A DNA stretch of 64,000 nt. Source: Pleomorphomonas carboxyditropha. Its GTDB lineage: Bacteria > Pseudomonadota > Alphaproteobacteria > Rhizobiales > Pleomorphomonadaceae. The notes beneath the pieces were generated by a model. That model was not told where the DNA came from, did no database searches, and was given only the letters and a program-made list of their open reading frames with translations. Below, in pieces: positions 40,532-48,126 of the stretch; the first letter of the stretch is position 1, and every line of letters begins with the position of its first letter. The stretch is from contig NZ_NQVN01000011.1 of NCBI RefSeq assembly GCF_002770725.1, positions 107,671-171,670 on the forward strand, in the 5' to 3' direction. A program made the translations under genes and the position numbers.

Positions 40532-40861
40532 TTACGCTTCGCCCCCTGCCAACTTATTCGTTTGAACAAACCTATCGTTCAGGGGCGAAACGCATTCAAG
40601 ATAGGGCCGTACACTACCTTCGGGCATCCTGTGCAAAGGGCGGACTAGCGGATTTGCCCGTTTCGCATTGGCCAACACGGCCGGCCCTCCGGCGCCGCAT
40701 GGCCGGAAACAAATAGACGCCCCGCCGCGCTCTCCCGATCGTGATGCCGACCGGCTGCTTTGTACTTGTCGTCCGGCTTTTCCTTGATTAGTCAGCGCAC
40801 AGCACGAGCCTGCAGGCTGCCTGTGCTTCCGGCGCTTCTCCCATTGCCGTCAAGGTGAACC
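40532..40861. other. Intergenic region between divergent NSS and MFS genes
   Basis: 330 bp without a supportable ORF or RNA. A small palindrome GTTTG-AA-CAAAC at 40560-40571, 28 bp before the NSS start, may be a repressor site. Both genes should have promoters here; none is distinct enough to call. Confidence 0.4.
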
Positions 40862-42247
40862 GTGTCCTCCGACCAAACAGCCAAATCGCCGCGTCCGGAA
40901 AGTTTGTCGGGCGCACGATTCTACTGGGCATGGACGACGATCATCGTCGGCATCGGGTTATCCGTTCTCGACGGCACCATCGCCAACGTCGCCCTGCCGA
41001 CCATCGCCGAAGTGTTCAAGGCCGAGCCGGCGTTTTCCGTCTGGATCGTCAACGGCTATCAGCTCGCCATCGTCATGACCATGCTGCCCCTGGCGGCGCT
41101 CGGCGAGATCCACGGCTTCCGACACATCTATCTCGGCGGCGTCACCCTGTTCACGCTGGCATCGCTGGTCTGCTGCCTGTCGACTTCGCTGACGGTCCTG
41201 ACCGCCGCGCGCGTCGTCCAGGGTATCGGCGCCGCCGGCATGATGAGCGTCAACGCGGCGCTGCTGCGCTACATCGTTCCGGAGAAGCGGTTGGGCTCGG
41301 CCATCGGGCTCAACGCCGTCGTCGTCGCGGGCGCCGCCACCGTCGGCCCGACGCTGGCGGGCCTGATCCTCTCCCAACTGAGCTGGCCCTGGCTGTTCGC
41401 CATCAATCTGCCGCTTGGCCTGTTCGCCGCCATCGCCGGCTGGTGCAGCCTGCCGGACAGTGACCGGGTCAGGCGGCCTTTCGATCTGTTCAGCGCCCTT
41501 CTCACGGCTCTGATGTTCGGCAGCGTCGTCATAACCATCGACAGCATCGGCCATCAGGCCGCCATGCCGGTGATCGCCGGCCAGTTCGCCGTCTGCATGG
41601 TCGCCACCACGCTGCTGGTCCGGCGCGAACTGAAAGCAAGCCACCCGATGCTGCCGCTGGACCTTCTCGCCCGGCCGGTATTTTCGATGTCGGTGGCCAC
41701 GTCGGTCGCCTCCTTTGCCGCCCAGATGCTGGCGATGACGGCCCTGCCCTTCGAATTGCAGTCCAATTTCGGCTTTCCGCCGCTCGAAGTCGGTCTGCTC
41801 CTCATGCCGTGGCCGTTGGCGGTCGCCGCGGCGGCCGTGGTCTCGGGCCGGCTGTCGGACCGGTTCTCGCCGGCCGTGCTCGGTGGCGTCGGCCTCCTGT
41901 GTCTCGCCGCCGGATTGCTTCTGATGGCGCTGCTGCCGGTACGCCCCGAGACGACGGATATCGTCTGGCGCATGATGCTCTGCGGCATCGGTTTCGGCCT
42001 GTTCCAATCGCCGAACAACCGGACGCTGATCATGTCCGCGCCGAGGCCGCGCAGCGGCGCCGCCTCGGGCATGCTCGGCGTGTCGCGCCTGACCGGACAG
42101 TCGATAGGAACGGCTCTGGTCGCCCTGCTGCTCGCCCGCCTCGGCATGGCCGGCGCCAACACGTCCCTGTTCCTCGGCGCCGCCTTCGCGCTCGTCGCCT
42201 CCCTCCTGAGCTTGGCGCGATTTCGCAGCTTCCGGGTTGCTGGCTAG
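40862..42247 (+). CDS. MFS transporter, DHA2 (drug:H+ antiporter) type
   Basis: 461-aa inner-membrane exporter with roughly 13-14 hydrophobic segments. DHA2 landmarks are LSVLDGTIANVALPTIAEVF in the first helix, SVWIVNGYQLAIVMTMLPLA, and ARVVQGIGAAGMMSVNAALL. The start is GTG at 40862 preceded by AAGGTG. It exports small hydrophobic compounds or drugs. It is the last chromosomal gene before the left island border. Confidence 0.9.
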   Translation: MSSDQTAKSPRPESLSGARFYWAWTTIIVGIGLSVLDGTIANVALPTIAEVFKAEPAFSVWIVNGYQLAIVMTMLPLAALGEIHGFRHIYLGGVTLFTLASLVCCLSTSLTVLTAARVVQGIGAAGMMSVNAALLRYIVPEKRLGSAIGLNAVVVAGAATVGPTLAGLILSQLSWPWLFAINLPLGLFAAIAGWCSLPDSDRVRRPFDLFSALLTALMFGSVVITIDSIGHQAAMPVIAGQFAVCMVATTLLVRRELKASHPMLPLDLLARPVFSMSVATSVASFAAQMLAMTALPFELQSNFGFPPLEVGLLLMPWPLAVAAAAVVSGRLSDRFSPAVLGGVGLLCLAAGLLLMALLPVRPETTDIVWRMMLCGIGFGLFQSPNNRTLIMSAPRPRSGAASGMLGVSRLTGQSIGTALVALLLARLGMAGANTSLFLGAAFALVASLLSLARFRSFRVAG

Positions 42248-42316
42248 CGACCGAAAGGATTCTCAGCCAAGCCGGCTTACGAGCAATTACAAGCGGATAT
42301 CGTCTCTGGAGAGAGA

Positions 42317-42335
42317 TTGGCTGGGGGACCTGGAT
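42317..42335. repeat. Left attachment site (displaced tRNA-Gln 3' end)
   Basis: TTGGCTGGGGGACCTGGAT is identical to 61276-61294. It corresponds to the CCA end, acceptor stem and part of the T arm of the tRNA. The next bases (ACG versus TCG) diverge after one mismatch, giving a natural crossover limit. It lies 70 bp after the MFS stop. Confidence 0.85.
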
Positions 42336-42747
42336 ACGCCCCGCCCCTCCCTACAACCCGCTGATTCCAAGCATTTTTTGCCCGCTGAAGAAGCGTGTGG
42401 GAGCATTGTGGGAGCGAGAAGCACGACAGTCAATAGGAGAGTTCAGGGGCCTTCGGCCGCGCTCACTCGGTGGGTCTTGCGCTGCCTTGTCTGCATCCAA
42501 CAGTCGCCCGCAAGTCTGCTTGACCCCGCGCCATGCATAGGTGTCGGTTAGGGCATTAAGATTTCCGAGCCCATAGGCTTGGCGAAAGGCGGCAAGGCGT
42601 GCGTCTTGGGATTCCCTTATGGACCGACAAATGAATCCGACCTATTTTGCTCGCTAAAGTCGAGGGCGACACGCCAGCGCTGCATCTCTGTTTGCCGCTT
42701 GAGTATGGTGCGTCGGGGGATGCACGCCACCGACAATAGGGGGTATT
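42336..42747. other. Left island end; arm-type repeat and promoter region of the defence operon
   Basis: No convincing gene. At 42396-42416 lies TGTGGGAGCATTGTGGGAGCG, repeated at 61178-61198; it contains an 8-bp direct repeat (GTGGGAGC-ATT-GTGGGAGC) and probably binds the integrase arm domain or an excisionase. The final ~200 bp, less GC-rich and with AT-rich patches such as CTATTTTGCTCGCTAAA, should carry the promoter for the Res-like gene. Confidence 0.55.
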
Positions 42748-45700
42748 GTGTCCGAGTCTTTCTTCGAACGTCCGATCCTGAACTCCCCCTATGGCTACCC
42801 TGGGCGACATTGGGAGTTGGATGAAGACGGGCAACCGACAAACGTTATCGTCCAGGCTCGGCGCCGTTCGTCGCTTGTCACGCCGGTTCCTAAGCCAAAG
42901 AAGCGCCGTCAAAACTCCAAGCAGAGCAGCTTTCTGCTCGCCGATGCGGACGACGTGTCCACCGACGATCAAGAGTACAACCCCACCCCAATTATCAACG
43001 ATGTTCGGGCCGAGGTTGATAGTTGGCGCCAGCTTCCGAATCCTGACCAATGGCTAGTCACGCCTGAGACTGCTCGGCTTCTAAAGCACTGGCGACACCA
43101 CAATTTCCAAGGCATCAAGCCGTTCTTCTGCCAGATCGAGGCCGTAGAGACAGCCATTTGGCTTGCCGAGGTCGCCCCGAAGCTTGGCAAGAGAACCGAG
43201 CGTTTCCGGGCATGGCTCGAAGGCGCAAACGCCGCCTCAAATCCGGGCCTGATGCGTATCGCTCTTAAGCTCGCGACCGGCGCTGGCAAAACGACCGTCA
43301 TGGCGATGCTCATCGCTTGGCAAACAATCAATGCGGTGCGCCATCCCAACTCGAAGCTGTTCTCGCGTGGCTTCCTGATCGTCGCGCCAGGCATCACGAT
43401 CCGCGATCGGCTGCGCGTTCTCCTGCCGAACGATCCCGAGAGCTATTATCGCACTCGCGAGATGGTGCCGCCGGATATGCTGGCGGATATCGATCGGGCG
43501 AAAATCGTCATCACCAACTACCACGCGTTCAAGCTGCGTGAGCGGATCGACATCGCCAAGGGCACGCGAAGCGCATTGGAAGGCTGGCGCGGCGAGACGC
43601 TGCAAACGCTCGAAAGCGAAGGGCAAATGCTCCAGCGCGTCATGGGCGATCTGCTCGGCCTGAAGAACATCACCGTTCTCAACGACGAGGCGCATCACTG
43701 TTACCGCGCCAAGGTCAAAGACGCCGAGGGGGAAACTGAGGAGGATCTCTCTGGCGAAGAGAAGGACGAGGCAAAGGAGAACAACGAGGCGGCTCGGCTG
43801 TGGATTTCAGGCCTTGAAGCAGTTGGCCGTCAGCTTGGAATCAGCCACGTCTACGACCTCTCCGCGACACCGTTCTTCCTGCGCGGCTCCGGCTACCGCG
43901 AGGGCACCTTGTTTGGCTGGACGATGAGTGACTTCTCACTCATGGACGCTATCGAATGCGGGATTGTGAAGCTGCCTCGCGTTCCGGTCGCCGACAACGT
44001 TCCCGGCGGGGACACCCCGAAATTCCGCAATCTCTGGGACGAGTTGAAAAAGGGGCCTCGCCAGCTACCCAAGAAGGGACGAGGCGCCTCCGGCAAAACG
44101 CTGGATCCGCTCGATCTTCCGACGCTTCTGGTCTCTGCTATCGATGCACTCTACGGGCATTATCAGAAGACATTCGACGCTTGGCTCGAAGCGGGCATCT
44201 CCGTCCCGCCTGTCTTCATTGTGGTCTGCAACAACACCGCGACATCAGAGCTAGTCTACAAATACCTGTCCGGCTTCACGCGCACTGATGCGGACGGCAA
44301 AGAGCAGTTCTTCAACGGCCATCAGCCGCTGTTTCAGAACTACGATGAGTATGGCAACCGGCTTTCTCGACCCAACACCATTCTCGTCGACAGCGCGCAG
44401 CTTGAGAGCGGCGAAGCACTCGATAAGGATTTTAGAGCCGCAGCCGTCGACGAGATCGAGCAACTAAAGCGCGACATCCTTGAGCGCGGCGGAGCGGCAG
44501 CGGAGGAACTTAGGAACGGCGGCGACCTTGATGAGGCCGCTCTGCTGCGGGAAGTGCTCAATACGGTCGGCAAACGCGGCAAGCTTGGCGAGCAGGTGCG
44601 CTGCGTTGTGTCGGTCTCGATGCTGACCGAGGGATGGGACGCAAACACCGTCACTCACGTTCTAGGCGTTCGTGCTTTCGGCACTCAGTTGCTTTGCGAA
44701 CAGGTCGTCGGGCGCGGACTCAGGCGTCAGTCCTATGATCTTAACGAGGAGGGGAAGTTTAACGTCGAGTACGCCGACGTCCTCGGCATTCCTTTCGACT
44801 TTACCGGCAAACCGGTCGTCGTGGGGCCGGTCAGGCCACGCGAGACCGTCCGCGTTCATGCTCTTCGTCCTGAGCGGGACGCGTTGGAGATCGTTTTTCC
44901 ACGTGTCGAGGGCTATCGCGTTGAATTGCCGGAGGAACGGCTGGAGGCGAAGTTCGGCCCCGATCATATCCTTAACCTGACACCGGAACTGGTGGGCCCG
45001 TCCGTCACCAAGAATCAAGGCATTGTCGGCGAAGGCGTCGACCTGACGATCGCCTATCTCAACCAGGTCCGCCAATCCCAAATCATCTACGAACTCACAC
45101 GCCACCTGCTCTACAACAAGTTCCGTGACCCCGGCGAAGAGCCCAAGTTACATCTTTTCGGCCAATTGAAGCGGATCACGCGGGCATGGCTCGATGGTGG
45201 CTTCCTGAAATGCTCGGGCAACACCTACCCCGCGCAGGTAATTTACAACGAGATCGCCGACATGGCGGCCGAACGCATCAAGGCGGCGATTACCGAGACG
45301 CTGTCGGGCGACCGTCCGGTCAAAGCAATTCTCGACTCCTACAATCCCACCGGCTCAACCCGTTTCGTCAACTTCACAACATCGAAGGAAACGCGTTGGG
45401 ATACAAAGGGACCTCCGGCAAAATGTCACATCAATTGGGTGATTTGCGATAGCGACTGGGAAGCTGAGTTCTGCCGCGTCGCAGAAGCACATCCAAAGGT
45501 GCGAGCCTACGTCAAGAACCACAATCTTGGGCTGGAAGTGCCATATCTGATGGGATCGACGGCACGGCGTTACGTGCCCGACTTCATCGTTCAGATCGAC
45601 GATGGCCACGACGACCCGCTCAACCTGATTGTCGAAATCAAGGGCTATCGCGGCGAGGACGCCAAAGAGAAGGCCAACACCATGAGGGCCTATTGGGTGC

Positions 45701-45825
45701 CGGGCGTGAGCAACCTGGGCAAGTTCGGACGCTGGACTTTCGCAGAGTTCACAGCCGTGTTCGAGATCGAGAAGGCGTTTGGCAAGCTGATTGACGGCTT
45801 CGCTAGTGCTGCTGAGTTGGCGTGA
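42748..45825 (+). CDS. Res-like restriction endonuclease: SF2 helicase plus PD-(D/E)XK nuclease
   Basis: 1025-aa protein resembling type III restriction Res subunits (BPTD_3080-type family, from memory). GTG start at 42748 follows AGGGGG. The helicase part has Walker A LATGAGKTTVMA (Lys181), DEAH in VLNDEAHHCYR (Asp313), SATPF and the motif VI-like QVVGRGLRRQSY. The C terminus carries a nuclease core: WEAEFCR, then VPDFIV (Asp945) and LIVEIKG (Glu963, Lys965). It should translocate on and cut DNA lacking the cognate methylation. It is the first gene of a six-gene operon with a Mod-like partner three genes downstream. Confidence 0.88.
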   Translation: MSESFFERPILNSPYGYPGRHWELDEDGQPTNVIVQARRRSSLVTPVPKPKKRRQNSKQSSFLLADADDVSTDDQEYNPTPIINDVRAEVDSWRQLPNPDQWLVTPETARLLKHWRHHNFQGIKPFFCQIEAVETAIWLAEVAPKLGKRTERFRAWLEGANAASNPGLMRIALKLATGAGKTTVMAMLIAWQTINAVRHPNSKLFSRGFLIVAPGITIRDRLRVLLPNDPESYYRTREMVPPDMLADIDRAKIVITNYHAFKLRERIDIAKGTRSALEGWRGETLQTLESEGQMLQRVMGDLLGLKNITVLNDEAHHCYRAKVKDAEGETEEDLSGEEKDEAKENNEAARLWISGLEAVGRQLGISHVYDLSATPFFLRGSGYREGTLFGWTMSDFSLMDAIECGIVKLPRVPVADNVPGGDTPKFRNLWDELKKGPRQLPKKGRGASGKTLDPLDLPTLLVSAIDALYGHYQKTFDAWLEAGISVPPVFIVVCNNTATSELVYKYLSGFTRTDADGKEQFFNGHQPLFQNYDEYGNRLSRPNTILVDSAQLESGEALDKDFRAAAVDEIEQLKRDILERGGAAAEELRNGGDLDEAALLREVLNTVGKRGKLGEQVRCVVSVSMLTEGWDANTVTHVLGVRAFGTQLLCEQVVGRGLRRQSYDLNEEGKFNVEYADVLGIPFDFTGKPVVVGPVRPRETVRVHALRPERDALEIVFPRVEGYRVELPEERLEAKFGPDHILNLTPELVGPSVTKNQGIVGEGVDLTIAYLNQVRQSQIIYELTRHLLYNKFRDPGEEPKLHLFGQLKRITRAWLDGGFLKCSGNTYPAQVIYNEIADMAAERIKAAITETLSGDRPVKAILDSYNPTGSTRFVNFTTSKETRWDTKGPPAKCHINWVICDSDWEAEFCRVAEAHPKVRAYVKNHNLGLEVPYLMGSTARRYVPDFIVQIDDGHDDPLNLIVEIKGYRGEDAKEKANTMRAYWVPGVSNLGKFGRWTFAEFTAVFEIEKAFGKLIDGFASAAELA

Positions 45826-45832
45826 GGAACAG

Positions 45833-47761
45833 ATGTCGCGCATGAATTTCAAGACCAATCCGGTCCACCTTCACGAACTGCTACGCGACTGCGGCGCGGG
45901 CAAGATTCAGCTGCCAGACTTCCAGCGGAGTTGGGTCTGGGACGAGGAACGGATCAAGAGCCTTATCGCTTCGGTCTCCCAGGCTTTCCCGGTCGGCGCT
46001 CTGATGACGCTGGAGATGAAGCCGGGAGTGGCCGACACCTTCGCTCGCCGCCCCGTGCAAGGCGCGAAGCCGGGGGCAGAGGCGGTGCAGCCTGACCAGT
46101 TGCTGCTCGACGGGCAGCAGCGCATGACCTCGCTCTACCAGACCTGTGTCCGCAACGAGGTCGTGACCACCATCACGCCTCGCCAGAAGCTGGTAAAGCG
46201 CTGGTTCTACATCGATATCCTGAAGGCGCTGGCGCCGGACGCCGATCGGGAGGACGCAATCGTCGGCATTCCCGAGGACAAGCGGGTCAAGGAGAACTTC
46301 GACAAGGACGTCGTCCAGGATCTGACGACGCCAGAGAGGGAATACGCAGCGCTCATGTTTCCTCTCGTCCACGTCTTCGACTGGGACGCCTGGCAAGACG
46401 GCTACGACACGTTCTGGCTCAGCGTGTCCGACGGAGACATGAACGCCTATAAGGAACACAAGGCGACCTTCACACGCTTCAAGAACGAGGTGCTGGAGAA
46501 CTTCAAGAGCTACCAGGTGCCGGTGATTGCGCTCGGCGCCGACACGTCGCACGAGGCTGTGTGCCTCGTGTTCGAGAAGGTCAACACGGGCGGCAAGCCG
46601 CTGGACGCCTTCGAGCTGGTGACGGCGATGTATGCCGCGCGGGGGCATCGGCTGCGCGACGATTGGTTCGGTGCCGACGGCCAGACCGGCCTTCAAACGC
46701 GCCTTGCCACGTTCGGCCGCGCCGCCGACCAGAAGTTTGGCGTCCTCGAAAAGACCCAGCCGACGGAGGTGCTGCAAGCCATCGCGCTTCTCCATACCAA
46801 GACCCTGCGGGAGCAAGCCGTTGTCAACGGGGTGAAGGAAAGCGATCTGCCCGCCGTCCGGTCAGGGCGTCAGTCGCTGCTCGACCTTCCTTTGGATGGA
46901 TACAAACGCTGGCGTGATGCGGTCGAAGCTGGATTCAAGACGGCGGCAAAGTTTCTGCGGCAGCAGGGCATCTACCGGGTCTTCGACCTACCCTATCAGA
47001 GCCAAATCGTGCCGCTCGCCGCCATCTTTGCAGCGATTGGCGACCGCGCCGAACATGCCGCCGTGCAGGAGAAGATTGCCCGCTGGTTCTGGTGTGGCAT
47101 TTTCGGCGAACTCTACGGCTCCGCGACGGATTCCCGCTTTGCTAAGGACGTTGTCGAAGTGCCCTTGTGGATCGACGGCGGCCCCGAACCGACGACGGTG
47201 AAGGATGGTCGCTTCCGGCCCGACCGCCTACGTTCCATGTACAGCCGCCTGTCCGCCGCCTACAAAGGCGTCAACGCACTCCTCCTGCGAGAAGGCGCGA
47301 AGGACTTCCGCACCGGTCAGCCCTACGATGCGGCGCTGTTTTTTGACGAAGGCGTCGACATTCATCACATCTTTCCGGACAAGTGGTGCTCGGACGCCAA
47401 GATCCCGGCGTCCATCTACGATAGCATCATCAACAAGACGCCGATCGCCTATCGCACCAATCGCAAGATTGGTGGCGCCGCGCCGTCCGCCTATCTCGAC
47501 CGTCTTGAGCGCGGCATCGGCGATGATCCGCCGCTCGCTCGCGGCAAGCTCGACCAGCATCTGGCAAGTCACTGCATCGACGCGACGTTGCTGCGCTCCG
47601 ACAGCTTCGATGCATTCCTCGCCGATCGCGAGAAGCGGCTGCTAACGTTGATCGCAGCCGCCACTCAACACGAGATCCTCGTCGCGCCGCCCGAGGAGCC
47701 GCAGATCGACCTTCCCGAAGACATTGCCCGCGATGCTGGCCTAGCTGCCGCAGCCGAATAA
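45833..47761 (+). CDS. DUF262/DUF1524 protein (GmrSD/SspE-like nuclease)
   Basis: 642 aa. ATG at 45833, 7 bp after the previous stop, follows GAGGAACAG. The N-terminal DUF262 (ParB/GmrS-like) domain shows IQLPDFQRSWVWDEERIKSL and the nucleotide-binding DGQQR at residues 93-97, and later VFEKVNTGGKPLDAFEL. The C-terminal region has DIHHIFPDKW (His511-His512) followed by NKTPIAYRTNRKIGG, the DUF1524 HNH-like nuclease. The domain pair occurs in type IV enzymes that attack modified phage DNA (GmrSD) and in SspE. It is unusual inside a Res/Mod operon; a modification-sensing second nuclease is inferred. Confidence 0.85.
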   Translation: MSRMNFKTNPVHLHELLRDCGAGKIQLPDFQRSWVWDEERIKSLIASVSQAFPVGALMTLEMKPGVADTFARRPVQGAKPGAEAVQPDQLLLDGQQRMTSLYQTCVRNEVVTTITPRQKLVKRWFYIDILKALAPDADREDAIVGIPEDKRVKENFDKDVVQDLTTPEREYAALMFPLVHVFDWDAWQDGYDTFWLSVSDGDMNAYKEHKATFTRFKNEVLENFKSYQVPVIALGADTSHEAVCLVFEKVNTGGKPLDAFELVTAMYAARGHRLRDDWFGADGQTGLQTRLATFGRAADQKFGVLEKTQPTEVLQAIALLHTKTLREQAVVNGVKESDLPAVRSGRQSLLDLPLDGYKRWRDAVEAGFKTAAKFLRQQGIYRVFDLPYQSQIVPLAAIFAAIGDRAEHAAVQEKIARWFWCGIFGELYGSATDSRFAKDVVEVPLWIDGGPEPTTVKDGRFRPDRLRSMYSRLSAAYKGVNALLLREGAKDFRTGQPYDAALFFDEGVDIHHIFPDKWCSDAKIPASIYDSIINKTPIAYRTNRKIGGAAPSAYLDRLERGIGDDPPLARGKLDQHLASHCIDATLLRSDSFDAFLADREKRLLTLIAAATQHEILVAPPEEPQIDLPEDIARDAGLAAAAE

Positions 47762-47781
47762 CAAGATCACGGAAAGACGCT

Positions 47782-48126
47782 ATGGCCCACATAGAACACG
47801 CCGCCCGCGTTATCGGCCTCGCTCCGGTGACAGCCGGGGCGCTGAAAAACAACTACGTTAGGTTTACCAAGTTCTTCGACGCCTTCCCGAAAGATCTGAT
47901 CGGTACTGGGGACGAGGAAGCGCCGAGAAAGGCCTTGCTTGACTGGGGTGGGGGAAGCCCCATCAAGACTGACATAGACGGACAGAAGAAGTTTTTCCGA
48001 GATCGTTCTTGGCAGCGTTCATTCTTCGAGCGAAGCGGCGCCCGACCTGGCGATCAAGTCGTTGTCGAGGAGCTCGCACCATACAGCTATCGTGTGACGC
48101 TACGGCGTGCCGGGGGAGCTATTTGA
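47782..48126 (+). CDS. Small protein, possible DNA-binding pseudobarrel
   Basis: 114 aa, starting MAHIEHAARVIGLAPVTAGA 20 bp after the DUF262 gene. The C-terminal half (FFRDRSWQRSFFERSGARPG, then DQVVVEELAPYSYRVTL) resembles the arrangement of small beta-barrel DNA-binding modules such as the B3/EcoRII effector domain, but this is a visual impression only. The stop overlaps the methyltransferase start (TGATG), so the two products are probably made together and may interact, for instance as a specificity or control subunit. Confidence 0.65.
   Translation: MAHIEHAARVIGLAPVTAGALKNNYVRFTKFFDAFPKDLIGTGDEEAPRKALLDWGGGSPIKTDIDGQKKFFRDRSWQRSFFERSGARPGDQVVVEELAPYSYRVTLRRAGGAI

Noticed and set aside
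42396..42416. Remnant of a second integrase gene at the left end
   Set aside because: Only 21 bp match the integrase start and no further similarity follows; an arm-type binding motif explains it better.
42237..42551. 104-aa frame crossing the left island border
   Set aside because: Spans the attachment site, no ribosome site and no recognisable composition; chance frame.
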